The position numbers were made by a program, and so were the translations under genes. This document shows, piece after piece, positions 1 to 9,148 of a stretch of DNA of 64,000 bases. The notes under the pieces are model-generated. The model was not told the DNA's origin. It saw only the letters and a list, made by a program, of their open reading frames with translations, and searched no databases. The stretch spans positions 310,001-374,000 of the forward strand of contig NZ_QREG01000001.1 of assembly GCF_003386095.1 (NCBI RefSeq). The letters run 5' to 3'. The stretch comes from Marinoscillum furvescens DSM 4134. GTDB lineage: Bacteria; Bacteroidota; Bacteroidia; Cytophagales; Cyclobacteriaceae. Within the stretch, counting starts at the first letter, position 1. Every line of letters begins with the position of its first letter.

Positions 1-20
1 CTACTCAAAACAGGTCGTAA
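1..20 (+). CDS. 3' end of an upstream reading frame (partial)
   Basis: A frame enters from the left edge (codons from position 3) and ends at TAA 18-20, one base before the ATG of the LytTR regulator. Only six codons are visible, so the product cannot be identified. LytTR regulators often follow their sensor kinase, and a kinase would fit the tight spacing; that is inference only. Confidence 0.3.
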
Positions 21-21
21 T

Positions 22-747
22 ATGGAAGCACTCAAAGTACTAATTGTAGAAGATGAGATGATCATCGCCGAATCCATATCCGACATGCTGTCAGAGTTGG
101 GTTACGAAGTGATGGGGATTTGCATACGTGCCAAACAAGCACTGGAGTTTATCCGCAAAAACCCTCCTGATGTGGCCCTTTTTGACATTCAGCTTAAAGG
201 AGAAGAAGACGGAATCTGGTTAGCCAATCAAATCAAAGAAATCCACTCCTTTCCGTTTGTGTTTCTCACATCCTATGGTGACAAAGCCACCATAGACAAA
301 GCGGTAAACACTTCGCCTTATGGCTACTTGATCAAGCCTGTAGAAAAGCAAAACCTGTACGGAACCATCGAAGTTGCCCTGAAGAGGTTTGGGGAAATTC
401 TAAATCAGAACGAAAACGAAGGTTTTGTTATTCGCAATTACTTCTTTGTGAAAGAAAACTACCAGTACGTAAAGATCAATGTTCAGGAAATAGACTTTAT
501 CAAGTCTGACGACAACTACCTGGAGATCATGGTGGGCACAAAAAAGCATCTCATTCGCTCCACACTCAAAGATTTTGTAAAGCAACTACCAGCAGATACC
601 TTCCAACGCATCCACAGGTCCTATGCGGTAAATACCGAAAAGGTGAGTTCCTTTTCTAGCACGTCAGTATCACTTGGGGAGCACTCACTGCCTATTTCTA
701 AAAAGTTTTTTGAAGAGCTTTCCACACATTTCAAGACGCTCAGCTAG
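22..747 (+). CDS. LytTR-family two-component response regulator
   Basis: A 241-residue cytoplasmic transcription regulator. Residues 1-125 form a receiver domain: acidic pair E10/D11, phospho-acceptor D55 in the ALFDIQL segment, and the conserved Lys in YLIKP near residue 106. Residues about 140-240 are a LytTR DNA-binding domain, with FIKSDDNYLEI and the typical FQRIHRSYAVN segment. Length is normal for the family. The start is the ATG one base after an upstream stop, so it is probably the second gene of an operon with an off-window sensor kinase. It converges on rnhA with an 8-bp overlap. Target genes cannot be deduced from the sequence. Confidence 0.95.
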   Translation: MEALKVLIVEDEMIIAESISDMLSELGYEVMGICIRAKQALEFIRKNPPDVALFDIQLKGEEDGIWLANQIKEIHSFPFVFLTSYGDKATIDKAVNTSPYGYLIKPVEKQNLYGTIEVALKRFGEILNQNENEGFVIRNYFFVKENYQYVKINVQEIDFIKSDDNYLEIMVGTKKHLIRSTLKDFVKQLPADTFQRIHRSYAVNTEKVSSFSSTSVSLGEHSLPISKKFFEELSTHFKTLS

Positions 748-1195
748 CACCTTGCTCAAACGCCGCATCCACTTTTAGGTCCAGGCCTTCAGCAGCCTCT
801 ACAGCCAGCTGATCGCAGCGTTCATTTTCCGGGTGGCCTGCATGGCCTTTTACCCACTGAAACTTCACCTTGTGCTGGCGGTATATTTTGAGAAATCGCT
901 GCCACAGATCCGGGTTCTTTTTGTTTTTGTAGCCCTTTTTCTCCCAGCCAAAAACCCAGCCTTTCTCTACTGCATCCACCACATATTTGGAGTCTGAGTA
1001 TACCAGCACTTCCCAGCCTGGCTTTTTGATAGCCTCCAGGGCTTTGATCACAGCGAGCAGCTCCATGCGATTATTGGTCGTATTTCTAAAACCCTCCGAT
1101 AGCTCTTTTCGGCGCCCCTGAAAATCCAATATAGCACCATATCCCCCAGGGCCGGGGTTGCCTTTCGCTGCTCCGTCTGTATATATTTTGATCAT
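740..1195 (-). CDS. rnhA: Ribonuclease HI
   Basis: Degrades the RNA strand of RNA-DNA hybrids (R-loops, replication primers) in the cytoplasm. The 151-residue protein has the full catalytic set of type 1 RNase H: D7 in IYTDGAA, E45 in NRMELLAV, D68 in VYSDSKYV, and H118 and D128 in the KGHAGHPENERCD block. The ATG at 1195 lies directly beside the stop codon of the MarC gene, so both are probably co-transcribed leftward, MarC first. Its 3' end overlaps the convergent LytTR gene by 8 bp. Family and length (about 150 residues) match well. Confidence 0.97.
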   Translation of the reverse strand: MIKIYTDGAAKGNPGPGGYGAILDFQGRRKELSEGFRNTTNNRMELLAVIKALEAIKKPGWEVLVYSDSKYVVDAVEKGWVFGWEKKGYKNKKNPDLWQRFLKIYRQHKVKFQWVKGHAGHPENERCDQLAVEAAEGLDLKVDAAFEQGAS

Positions 1196-1765
1196 TTACT
1201 GCAGTAAGTGTGTTTTCACAATCTTGATAGCTATCGAAAGCAAGATAATACCAAATACCTTTCTAAGCACGTTGAATCCCGCCGCACCGATCTTTCGCTC
1301 CAGCCAGTTGGAAGACTTCAATACCACGTAGACAAACAGGAGATTGAGAATCACGCCTACCAATATATTGGGTGTGGCGTATATAGACTTGAGCGAGATC
1401 AGTGTAGTGAGCGTTCCTGCTCCGGCTATCAATGGGAATGCCAGCGGCACAATAGAGGATGAAGACAAGTCCTCATTATCCGACTTGAAAAAGTGGATAC
1501 CCAACACCATTTCCAGTCCAAGAAAAAACATGATCAGTGCACCAGCTATGGCAAATGACGCCACATCTATTCCAAAGAGTTTCAACAAACCCTCTCCCAA
1601 AAACAGGAACAAAATCATCAGTCCACCAGAAGCCAACGTGGCCTTTTCGGACTGTACATGCCCCGCTTTTCTACGCAAATCAATAATGATCGGGACACTC
1701 CCCAGAATGTCTATCACCGAAAATAGAATCAGTGAAACCGATAGGATTTCTTTCAAATTGAACAA
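1196..1765 (-). CDS. MarC-family integral membrane protein
   Basis: A 189-residue polytopic inner-membrane protein of the MarC/UPF0056 family. About six hydrophobic segments alternate with short loops, and the N-terminal FSVIDILGSVPII stretch is characteristic. The family was once linked to multiple antibiotic resistance, but that role is not supported and transport function is unproven. The start is TTG at 1765: a TAG lies in frame two codons upstream, so no upstream ATG is possible. Its stop abuts the rnhA start with no spacer. Confidence 0.88.
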   Translation of the reverse strand: MFNLKEILSVSLILFSVIDILGSVPIIIDLRRKAGHVQSEKATLASGGLMILFLFLGEGLLKLFGIDVASFAIAGALIMFFLGLEMVLGIHFFKSDNEDLSSSSIVPLAFPLIAGAGTLTTLISLKSIYATPNILVGVILNLLFVYVVLKSSNWLERKIGAAGFNVLRKVFGIILLSIAIKIVKTHLLQ

Positions 1766-1872
1766 CGCTTGCTAATTTTTTTCCACAAAGCTACGTGGTA
1801 TTTTGAGCATTGGTTGCGCAAATCTGAAAATCACACAAAATTTTATTTGGCAGTAATGAGAAGATAATTTGG

Positions 1873-2922
1873 CTACAGGTGTTTGTCCAGAAAACCGATC
1901 AGCTTTTCCACCTCACGAGACTTGATCGCAGGAAAGTTGGCAATTCGTATAGTAGATGGTTTCCACGGTCCATAGCCATTGCCCAGTATGATCCCGTACT
2001 CTTCAGCCTGACTTTTTAGCACCTCAGGATCGTCCACTTTCAATGCCAACACTGTGCTACTGCGGACTGCCTCATTTTCTACCAGGTGTGACACCCCCGC
2101 TTTGGAGCTGATCAATTCCTCATACTGCACCAGCCGTCGGCTCAGCTTTTCAGCGATATAGTCGATGCCTTTGGATGCTTTTTGCGTGCGCATGAGCAAA
2201 TAAATACTGAGCACATTGGGCGTGTAGACGGTTTGATGCTTTTTGGCATTGTCCAAAATACGCACGAGGCTATTGTAACGATTCCCCTCCCCTATGTTGT
2301 AGGCCACTTCCTGAGCTTTGGGCGACAAGATCATCACACCCATACCGGCTGGTAGTCCCAGACATTTTTGCACCGATGCATACCATACATCTGCCAGTGT
2401 AAAATCTAGCTTCACTCCTCCCAGAGAAGAGGTAGCATCCACCGCTATCAGCTTGCCAAGGTTTTCTTCTCGCAGCATTTGCAGGCTCTCCTGCCTCACT
2501 ATGGTGGCGTTAGAGGTTTCATTGTGTGTGACACAAAGCACATCTACATCTTCAGATACATCACCAGTAGGCAGCACTTCATTGATCCCAAAATGCACAT
2601 TCGTTGTTGGCACAAGCGCAGAAGAATACGAAGCCCATTTCTCACCAAAGGAACCATTATAAAAATGCTGACTCCCTTTTTGCGTAAGCGACTGGGCGAT
2701 AATCTCCCAGCACTCGGTAGCCGAAGAGGTAAAAACAAGTTCATAGCCCTCCGGTATGCAAAGCTTTTCACTTAAAGTGGATTTGGTTTTTACCATCAGA
2801 TCCATAAACAACTCGCTCCGATGGTTGGCCGACATCACTCCATCCATGTAAGCTTCGTAGATGTACTCGGTAATATGGGAATACACCCTGCTTGGTCCGG
2901 GGTAAAAATTGGCCATTTTCAT
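1873..2922 (-). CDS. Class V aminotransferase, phosphoserine aminotransferase-like
   Basis: A fold-type I PLP enzyme of 349 residues. Visible marks are the N-terminal FYPGPSRV motif, the TSSATECWE phosphate-cup region, VDATSSLGG with the cofactor-binding Asp, and the PLP Lys in ASVQKCLGLPAG. This pattern suits the SerC / alanine-glyoxylate aminotransferase group; SerC (serine and pyridoxal phosphate synthesis) is the closest guess, but substrate is not settled, so no symbol is given. It overlaps aroQ by 4 bases (ATGA), so the two are translationally coupled, with aroQ upstream. A second ATG lies two codons in; the first is chosen because of the coupling. Confidence 0.85.
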   Translation of the reverse strand: MKMANFYPGPSRVYSHITEYIYEAYMDGVMSANHRSELFMDLMVKTKSTLSEKLCIPEGYELVFTSSATECWEIIAQSLTQKGSQHFYNGSFGEKWASYSSALVPTTNVHFGINEVLPTGDVSEDVDVLCVTHNETSNATIVRQESLQMLREENLGKLIAVDATSSLGGVKLDFTLADVWYASVQKCLGLPAGMGVMILSPKAQEVAYNIGEGNRYNSLVRILDNAKKHQTVYTPNVLSIYLLMRTQKASKGIDYIAEKLSRRLVQYEELISSKAGVSHLVENEAVRSSTVLALKVDDPEVLKSQAEEYGIILGNGYGPWKPSTIRIANFPAIKSREVEKLIGFLDKHL

Positions 2923-3338
2923 AGTTCCTGCAAGTATTTCACTGCGAACTCATAGCCTTTCAACCCTAAGCCAGAGATAATCCCTTTGCACTTGGCTCCG
3001 GTGTAGGTATGATGACGAAAAGCCTCCCGGGCATGGATATTAGAAATATGAACTTCCACCACTGGCGCAGGTATAGCCGCTATGGCATCCGCCAAAGCCA
3101 CAGAAGTATGTGTATAGCCTGCCAGGTTTACTACTATGCCATCATATGAAAATCCAACTTCATGCAACTTATCAATCAATGCCCCCTCGTGGTTAGACTG
3201 AAAGTAGTGCAACTCCACGTCCGAACATGTCGTTTTCAATTGCTCAAAATAATCCTCAAATGTCTGATGCCCATACACCTCCGGCTCACGTTTGCCTAGC
3301 AGGTTTAGATTGGGTCCGTTTATGATAATAATTTGCAT
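2919..3338 (-). CDS. aroQ: 3-dehydroquinate dehydratase, type II
   Basis: Catalyses the third step of the shikimate pathway, 3-dehydroquinate to 3-dehydroshikimate. The 139-residue protein shows the type II signature: NGPNLNLLGKREPEVYG with catalytic Tyr22, NLAGYTHTSVA, and the EVHISNIHARE segment with the catalytic His near residue 96. It works as a dodecamer in the cytoplasm. It is divergent from the XerC/D gene across a 14-bp gap, so the two promoters must lie inside the opposing genes or be shared. Coupled by a 4-base overlap to the downstream aminotransferase. Confidence 0.97.
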   Translation of the reverse strand: MQIIIINGPNLNLLGKREPEVYGHQTFEDYFEQLKTTCSDVELHYFQSNHEGALIDKLHEVGFSYDGIVVNLAGYTHTSVALADAIAAIPAPVVEVHISNIHAREAFRHHTYTGAKCKGIISGLGLKGYEFAVKYLQEL

Positions 3339-3352
3339 AAATTCGCTTTAGA

Positions 3353-4252
3353 GTGAACTGGAACGTATATATCAAGCAATTTCAAAGCTATCTCAAGCTA
3401 GAGCGCTCCCTTGCGGACAACTCCGTGGAAGCCTACATCCGAGACATTACGAAATTAAAGGAGTTTTTCGAAATCAAAAACCGCGAAGTATCTCCTCTCA
3501 ATGTAACTCAGGCAGACCTTACCGATTTCATCGAATACCTGCTAGAGCTGGGCTTATCCCCTTACTCTCAGGCTCGCATCCTGAGCGGCATTAAGGCTTT
3601 TTTTAAATTCTTGCTTTACGAAGACTACCTGGAGGCAGACCCCTCCGAACTGCTCGAAGCCCCAAAAATAGGGAGAAAACTTCCCGATACGCTGGAGTTT
3701 CATGAAATAGAAAAGCTACTCACAGCCATAGACCTCTCTACAGACGCAGGGGTACGCAACAGGGCCATGCTGGAAACCCTTTACAGCTCCGGTCTACGCG
3801 TATCTGAGCTCATAGAGCTCAAGATCAGTCACATTTACTTTGATGAAGGGTTTATTCGAGTGGTGGGTAAAGGCAGCAAAGAGCGTCTGGTACCCATAGG
3901 GCGAGAAGCACTCAAGCATATTCGCCTGTATAAGGACCATGTTCGCAACTTTCAGGACATCAAAAAAGGCTCAGAAGACCATTTGTTTCTAAACCTAAGG
4001 GGATCACGCATCTCCAGGATCAGCGTATTTAATATCCTAAAAGACCTGGCTAGAGAAATAGGGCTTGCCAAAAACATAAGCCCACATACCTTTCGCCATA
4101 GTTTTGCTACCCACCTAATAGAAGGTGGTGCAGACTTGCGTGCAGTGCAAGAGATGCTCGGACATGAGTCTATCACTACCACCGAGATCTACACGCACCT
4201 GGACCGTGACTACCTACGGCAGGTTATTCACGAGTTTCATCCCCGAAGTTAA
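3353..4252 (+). CDS. Tyrosine site-specific recombinase XerC/XerD
   Basis: A 299-residue recombinase of the chromosome dimer resolution type. The N-terminal SAM-like core-binding domain covers residues 1-95; the catalytic domain has all expected residues: R149 in SGLRVSEL, K173 in VGKGSKER, H245 and R248 in HTFRHSFATH, H271 in LGHES and nucleophile Y280 in TEIYTHL. Length matches XerD (298). No integrase partner, attachment site or foreign DNA lies nearby, so it is most likely the housekeeping recombinase acting with FtsK, whose gene is 1.4 kb downstream. Start is GTG at 3353. XerC and XerD cannot be told apart here. Confidence 0.93.
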   Translation: MNWNVYIKQFQSYLKLERSLADNSVEAYIRDITKLKEFFEIKNREVSPLNVTQADLTDFIEYLLELGLSPYSQARILSGIKAFFKFLLYEDYLEADPSELLEAPKIGRKLPDTLEFHEIEKLLTAIDLSTDAGVRNRAMLETLYSSGLRVSELIELKISHIYFDEGFIRVVGKGSKERLVPIGREALKHIRLYKDHVRNFQDIKKGSEDHLFLNLRGSRISRISVFNILKDLAREIGLAKNISPHTFRHSFATHLIEGGADLRAVQEMLGHESITTTEIYTHLDRDYLRQVIHEFHPRS

Positions 4253-4407
4253 AAGGAGTATCCTTCAGCCAGGGCTCTTCGAATCTGCTCCATGGCCAAT
4301 CTTTTTTTACGAATCCTGGCACGCTTCACCTCAAAGTCCTTTTGTGCCAGCCGCAAAACTCCCGCCACCTCCCTCGGGGTTCTTTTAGCGTCTATTATTG
4401 TCTTCAT
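4249..4407 (-). CDS. Small basic helical protein, 52 residues, unknown function
   Basis: An open frame from ATG 4407 to TAA 4249 encodes 52 residues, starting [17 protein letters not shown]. It is Lys/Arg-rich, predicted helical (a stretch of alternating charged residues from Q22 to E48) and has no membrane segment. It converges on the recombinase gene with a 4-bp overlap of stop codons, an arrangement typical of real genes in this dense genome, and it fills an otherwise empty 350-bp gap. I do not recognise the family. It could bind nucleic acid given its charge, but that is inference. Confidence 0.6.
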   Translation of the reverse strand: MKTIIDAKRTPREVAGVLRLAQKDFEVKRARIRKKRLAMEQIRRALAEGYSF

Positions 4408-4601
4408 TGTTTTCGATTGCTTGCTTACTAAAAATAGTACACACGAAAATTCATTCAGGAAGTGTTTCGTTCAAAGCACTGTCACTACAGTTTAATCCCC
4501 CAATCTCGCCGACGGAGCCATTTAGAAATCCACCTCATTTATGCGATTTAAACAGTAGTTTTGCCCAGTTTGTCTTTATATCTAAAATCAGGACTTCATT
4601 C

Positions 4602-5630
4602 ATGTATCAACTCGCTAAGAAATTCCTCTTTACCAAACCAGCTGAGGAAGCGCACCATTTCACCACCAAAAACCTTAAAAGAGCTTTTAAACTCCCCTTT
4701 GTCAAATCTATTTTCAAATCAATCTATACGGTAAATGACCCCAGACTGGAGCGAGAAGTTTTTGGGCTAAAGTTTAAAAACCCCGTAGGACTGGCCGCAG
4801 GCTTTGATAAAAATGCTGACTACATCCATGAATTTGCTGGTCTGGGCTTTGGTTTTATAGAAATAGGCACTATTACCCCAAAGGCACAGCCCGGCAATCC
4901 ACAACCCAGACTTTTCAGACTACCCGAAGATGAAGCTCTGATCAATCGCATGGGTTTCAATAACAATGGCATGAAGGCTGCTCTAGCCAACCTTAAAAAG
5001 CGTCCCAATGGCATCATCGTTGGCGGTAATATTGGCAAAAACAAGATCACTCCAAACGAGGAGGCCACGCTGGATTATCTCAAATGTTTTGACACCCTAT
5101 ATCCGGTAGTGGATTATTTTGTAGTGAATGTAAGCTCCCCTAATACTCCGGGTCTTCGCGAACTCCAGGACAAGGAGCCACTGGAAGCACTTCTAAAAGA
5201 ACTTCAAAAGGCTAACAAGAAAAAAGCATCTCCAAAACCTATCTTGCTTAAGATCGCTCCAGATCTAACCGACGCTCAGCTCGATGACATCATCGAAATC
5301 TCTCACAACATCAACCTGGATGGCATCATAGCTACCAATACCACTATATCTCGTGAAGGTCTGCAAACTACCGACGAAGAGCTGGACCAAATAGGGGCAG
5401 GAGGACTAAGTGGAGCACCGGTTTTCGAAAGATCTACCGAAGTGATACAATATTTACGTGCACAAAATCGTGATATACCCATTATAGCCATAGGAGGAAT
5501 CATGAGCGGCGAGGATGCACTAAAGAAAATCGCTGCTGGAGCCACCCTGGTACAGGTTTACACCGGATTGATTTACAAAGGCCCCGGACTCGTACGAGAA
5601 ATCAATGAGGCCATCCTCAAAAACGCTTGA
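4602..5630 (+). CDS. pyrD: Dihydroorotate dehydrogenase (quinone), class 2
   Basis: Membrane-associated flavoenzyme oxidising dihydroorotate to orotate with quinone as acceptor, step 4 of UMP synthesis. The 342 residues include the class 2 N-terminal helical arm ([10 protein letters not shown]...), GLAAGFDKN for FMN, the [15 protein letters not shown] segment with the catalytic Ser of class 2 enzymes, and IATNTT plus GGIMSGEDA near the C terminus. ATG 4602 is chosen although the frame is open further upstream, because homology to the family begins at this Met. Not in an operon with the other pyr genes of the window. Confidence 0.96.
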   Translation: MYQLAKKFLFTKPAEEAHHFTTKNLKRAFKLPFVKSIFKSIYTVNDPRLEREVFGLKFKNPVGLAAGFDKNADYIHEFAGLGFGFIEIGTITPKAQPGNPQPRLFRLPEDEALINRMGFNNNGMKAALANLKKRPNGIIVGGNIGKNKITPNEEATLDYLKCFDTLYPVVDYFVVNVSSPNTPGLRELQDKEPLEALLKELQKANKKKASPKPILLKIAPDLTDAQLDDIIEISHNINLDGIIATNTTISREGLQTTDEELDQIGAGGLSGAPVFERSTEVIQYLRAQNRDIPIIAIGGIMSGEDALKKIAAGATLVQVYTGLIYKGPGLVREINEAILKNA

Positions 5631-5657
5631 TGAACGGCACAATCTCCATTACTTTTG
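5627..5657 (+). promoter_or_regulatory. Predicted promoter for ftsK
   Basis: TTG at 5627-5629 and TACTTTTG at 5650-5657 are separated by 20 bp, matching the Bacteroidota sigma-70 consensus (-33 TTG, -7 TAnnTTTG). The -33 box lies inside the stop region of pyrD. The ftsK ATG follows 16 bases after the -7 box. Confidence 0.6.
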
Positions 5658-5673
5658 TTGGTTAACGATTCAA

Positions 5674-8307
5674 ATGGCACAAAACACCTATAAAAAACAA
5701 AACAAGTCCTCGACTAAGTCTTTCAAGTTTAATCTGGACTTTTTCAACGACCGCAAGTTTCACCTCGCAGTGGGTATGTTTCTGCTGCTTACAGCATTTT
5801 TCCTGTTGGTATCTTTTGTCTCCTACCTGATCACGGGCAAGGAAGACCAAAGTGTAGTAGAGGCATTTCTCCAAACCAACGTAAAAGCTTCTGGGCAAGA
5901 GGTACAAAACTGGTTTGGCACGCTAGGTGCCATCACAGCCCACTATTTTATTTTCCTCTGGTTTGGATTGGCGGCGTTGCTGATTCCTCCGTTTTTGTTT
6001 TTGGTAGGCCACCGAATCATATGGCGCAAACGCACCCTGTCACTCACCAAATCCTTTGGCTTTACAGCCTTTTACCTACTGTGGCTCAGCACCTTCATCG
6101 GCTACTTTATGATCAGCTCAGACGAAGTAAGCGCCTGGGGTTTTCTGAGCGGTGGTGCAGGATTTGAGCTGGCAATCATTTTTGATAGCCTAATGGGATG
6201 GGGCACCATGCTGTTTTTGATTTTTCTGTTTTTGGTATTCAATATGTACTTCTTTGACATCACGCAGATACCTGTAGTGGATGATGTGGTAGTCAAGTTT
6301 AAAGCCAGACTGGAAGGTCTTTTGGCCAGGAAGCCAAAAGCAGAGACGGAAACAGAAGATGACAAGTCTACTGCTGATGAAGATATAGCAACCGAAGATG
6401 AGGTAGACACCACTGGTGCCGATGGTTCGCTAGATTTTATCCTAAAGCAGGTAAAAGAAGAAGTAGAGCAAGAAGAGCAAGCGTCAAGTGAGCCCAACAC
6501 AGAAGAGCCCAAAAAGCCAACTCCAGAAAAACCTACCCCACCTCCTGCAAACGTTCCGACATTTGATCTGGGTTCAACGGATGAAGCGGAAAAAGAAGAG
6601 GAAGCTCCCAAAGAAGTAGAGTCTTGGTCGCTGGACAAAAAACCTGAGCCGCGCAAAGCGCAACCGAAAGAAGATTTGGAGCTCTCCATAGAAATACCCG
6701 AAGAAGATGGCTCCAAAGAAGAAGCCAAGCCGGAATTTAGCATACCTGTAGACATCCCCGAAGATGAAGAAAAACGCGTAGAGGAGATGGAAAACTACGA
6801 CCCTACGCTAGACCTACCGCGCTACCACTACCCTACTCCTGAGCTCCTGATAGACTATCCTCAGCGCGACATTCAGGTAAGCAAAGATGAGCTGGAGCAA
6901 AACAAAGACAAGATTGTAGAGACCCTCATCAACTTCAAAATAGGGATTTCGAGCATCAAAGCTACTATAGGCCCTACGGTGACGCTCTACGAAATCGTAC
7001 CTGAGGCCGGGGTAAAAATCTCCAAGATCAAAAACCTGGAGGACGACATAGCGCTGAGCCTGGCAGCACTAGGCATTCGAATCATCGCACCTATTCCAGG
7101 CCGAGGCACGATAGGTATAGAAGTACCGAACAAAAACCGGGAGATGGTAGACGTGAAGTCTGTGATCACCACGGAGAAGTTTATGAAAAGTGACAAAGAC
7201 CTGCCGATCGTTCTCGGAAAAACGATTAGCAATGAAGTCTACGTCACGGATCTGGCTAAAATGCCCCACCTACTGATGGCCGGAGCTACCGGTCAGGGTA
7301 AGTCGGTAGGACTCAACCTGATCATCGCCTCGCTGATCTACAAAAAACACCCATCGCAGCTCAAGTTTGTGATGGTAGACCCCAAAAAGGTGGAACTCAC
7401 GCTTTTCAACAAGCTAGAGCGCCACTTCCTGGCAAAACTCCCGGATAGTGAAGAAGCCATCATCACCGATACCAGCAAAGTAGTCAACACACTCAACTCG
7501 CTGTGTATAGAGATGGACAACCGCTATGACCTCCTGAAGGACGCTGGCTGTAGAAACCTGAAGGAGTACAACAAGAAATTTATGAACCGGCGCCTCAATC
7601 CTAAAAAGGGCCACAGGTACCTGCCGTACATTGTACTCATCATCGATGAGCTTGCCGATCTGATGATGACTGCCGGCAAAGAGGTAGAAACACCTATTGC
7701 CCGACTAGCGCAGCTAGCACGTGCAATTGGCATTCACCTGATTGTAGCCACACAGCGTCCATCGGTAAATGTCATCACCGGTATCATCAAGGCCAACTTC
7801 CCTGCTCGCCTGTCGTTTAGGGTAACCTCCAAAATTGATTCCAGAACCATTCTGGATACGGGTGGAGCTGATCAGCTAGTGGGCATGGGAGACATGCTCC
7901 TGTCACTTGGCTCAGATTTGATACGTTTGCAGTGTGCATTTGTAGACACTCCAGAAGTAGACCGGGTGTGTGAGTATGTAGGAGATCAGCCGGGCTACGA
8001 CGATGCTTACCTACTTCCTGAATTTATTGGGGATAGCGATGGTTCTGAAGTAGGCGGTGTAGACCTATCGGAGCGCGATGCGCTGTTTGCAGATGCTGCT
8101 AAAGTGATCGTCATGCACCAGCAGGGAAGCACCTCGCTAATTCAGCGAAAACTGAAACTGGGTTACAACCGTGCCGGCCGACTCATCGATCAGCTAGAGG
8201 CTGCAGGCATCGTAGGACCATTCGAAGGAAGCAAGGCCCGAGAGGTACTCGTACCGGACGAATACGCTTTGGAACAGTTATTGAATGAGATAGACCAGAA
8301 GTATTAA
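5674..8307 (+). CDS. ftsK: DNA translocase FtsK
   Basis: Septum-located DNA pump that clears chromosome termini at division and activates Xer recombination at dif. The 877-residue protein has four N-terminal membrane segments (about residues 30-210), a linker of about 150 residues rich in Glu, Lys and Pro, then the alpha/beta motor with Walker A GATGQGKS (residues 537-544) and Walker B VLIIDELADL, and a C-terminal winged-helix gamma domain that would read KOPS sites (about residues 805-870, GSTSLIQRKLKLGYNRAGRLID). ATG 5674 is preferred over an in-frame ATG at 5605 because the latter lies inside pyrD and before the predicted promoter. Confidence 0.97.
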   Translation: MAQNTYKKQNKSSTKSFKFNLDFFNDRKFHLAVGMFLLLTAFFLLVSFVSYLITGKEDQSVVEAFLQTNVKASGQEVQNWFGTLGAITAHYFIFLWFGLAALLIPPFLFLVGHRIIWRKRTLSLTKSFGFTAFYLLWLSTFIGYFMISSDEVSAWGFLSGGAGFELAIIFDSLMGWGTMLFLIFLFLVFNMYFFDITQIPVVDDVVVKFKARLEGLLARKPKAETETEDDKSTADEDIATEDEVDTTGADGSLDFILKQVKEEVEQEEQASSEPNTEEPKKPTPEKPTPPPANVPTFDLGSTDEAEKEEEAPKEVESWSLDKKPEPRKAQPKEDLELSIEIPEEDGSKEEAKPEFSIPVDIPEDEEKRVEEMENYDPTLDLPRYHYPTPELLIDYPQRDIQVSKDELEQNKDKIVETLINFKIGISSIKATIGPTVTLYEIVPEAGVKISKIKNLEDDIALSLAALGIRIIAPIPGRGTIGIEVPNKNREMVDVKSVITTEKFMKSDKDLPIVLGKTISNEVYVTDLAKMPHLLMAGATGQGKSVGLNLIIASLIYKKHPSQLKFVMVDPKKVELTLFNKLERHFLAKLPDSEEAIITDTSKVVNTLNSLCIEMDNRYDLLKDAGCRNLKEYNKKFMNRRLNPKKGHRYLPYIVLIIDELADLMMTAGKEVETPIARLAQLARAIGIHLIVATQRPSVNVITGIIKANFPARLSFRVTSKIDSRTILDTGGADQLVGMGDMLLSLGSDLIRLQCAFVDTPEVDRVCEYVGDQPGYDDAYLLPEFIGDSDGSEVGGVDLSERDALFADAAKVIVMHQQGSTSLIQRKLKLGYNRAGRLIDQLEAAGIVGPFEGSKAREVLVPDEYALEQLLNEIDQKY

Positions 8308-8317
8308 CAAGTAAACC

Positions 8318-8337
8318 GTTTTGCCTCCAGGCAAAAC
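8318..8337 (+). other. Hairpin between ftsK and lolA
   Basis: GTTTTGCCT and AGGCAAAAC form a near-perfect inverted repeat in the 45-bp gap. No T-run follows, so it is not an intrinsic terminator for rightward transcription; it may protect mRNA ends or tune read-through into lolA. Confidence 0.4.
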
Positions 8338-8352
8338 ACCAATTAGAAGCAT

Positions 8353-8982
8353 ATGAAAAGAATTATTGTTGCAACCCTGACTGCTGTAATGGCATGGAGC
8401 GCCTCCGCGCAGTACGACCCTGAAGCACGCGCAGTGCTCGATGCAATGAGCAGCAAGTACAAAGACATTGGCACCTATAGTGCAGATTTTACTCAGGAGC
8501 TTGTAAACGAAAGTGCTGAAATCAACGAGACCATCTCTGGCAGCATCACCGTAAAAGACGACAAGTATCGCCTACAGGTAGCCGGACAGGAAATCTACAA
8601 CAACGGCACCAATGTCTATAGCTACAGCGAAGAATTCAATGAAGTGACCATCAGTCCATATGAGCCAGAAAATGAAGAAATCACGCTTGGAAACATCTAC
8701 GACCTCTACAAAGATGGCTTCAAGTATGCACTGATGTCTATCAATGGACAAGGTGACCGCATAGTAGAGCTAGACCCTGTAAGTAAGGACAAAAGCTATT
8801 TCAAAATCCGACTGGTGATCGACTCACAGGACAACTTGAAAAAATTCACCGTCTTTGAGCGGAGTGGAAACAAATACATCTACACCATCAACGAGTTCAC
8901 AAAGAAAGAAGATGTCAGCGATGATTACTTCACGTTTGATACCAAGAAAAACAAAGGCGTAGAGGTGATCGACTTTAGATAG
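8353..8982 (+). CDS. lolA: LolA-like outer-membrane lipoprotein carrier
   Basis: Periplasmic chaperone that ferries lipoproteins from the inner membrane Lol exporter to the outer membrane. The 209-residue protein begins with a Sec signal peptide (MKRIIVATLTAVMAWSASAQ, cleavage near residue 19). The rest follows the LolA half-barrel pattern: an N-terminal helix (EARAVLDAMSSKYK), then ADFTQEL and repeated short beta strands, including GSITVKDDKYRLQ and the QEIYNNGTNVYSY strand. It follows ftsK by 45 bp in the same direction, a neighbour order common in Bacteroidota, and is closed by a terminator. Confidence 0.88.
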   Translation: MKRIIVATLTAVMAWSASAQYDPEARAVLDAMSSKYKDIGTYSADFTQELVNESAEINETISGSITVKDDKYRLQVAGQEIYNNGTNVYSYSEEFNEVTISPYEPENEEITLGNIYDLYKDGFKYALMSINGQGDRIVELDPVSKDKSYFKIRLVIDSQDNLKKFTVFERSGNKYIYTINEFTKKEDVSDDYFTFDTKKNKGVEVIDFR

Positions 8983-9006
8983 TCATCATTACCAAAACCT
9001 AGACAA

Positions 9007-9051
9007 GGGGCTCTCTCAGAAGCAGACACTTCGGAGGTAGCCCCTTTTTTT
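9007..9051 (+). terminator. Rho-independent terminator after lolA
   Basis: GGGGCT (9007-9012) pairs with AGCCCC (9039-9044), followed by seven T (9045-9051). The loop is long and imperfectly paired, so strength is uncertain. Confidence 0.65.
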
Positions 9052-9148
9052 ATGCCCTGTTTTTATATCCACACTATTTAACCCTTCATTTCGTTACCGC
9101 CACAAACGCTTTAATTTTTAACTTGCGTCCCAAACTACCTCCAGACAA

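Noticed and set aside
3353-4252. Xer-type recombinase as integrase of a mobile element
   Set aside because: Flanked by housekeeping genes (aroQ, pyrD), with family-typical length for XerC/D and no attachment repeats or cargo.
4398-4601. Upstream extension of pyrD from 4398
   Set aside because: The 68 additional residues are unlike any PyrD and overlap the small minus-strand gene; the normal class 2 start is at 4602.
6102-6755. 217-codon minus-strand frame opposite ftsK
   Set aside because: Ser-rich composition produced by the Glu/Lys/Pro linker of FtsK on the other strand.
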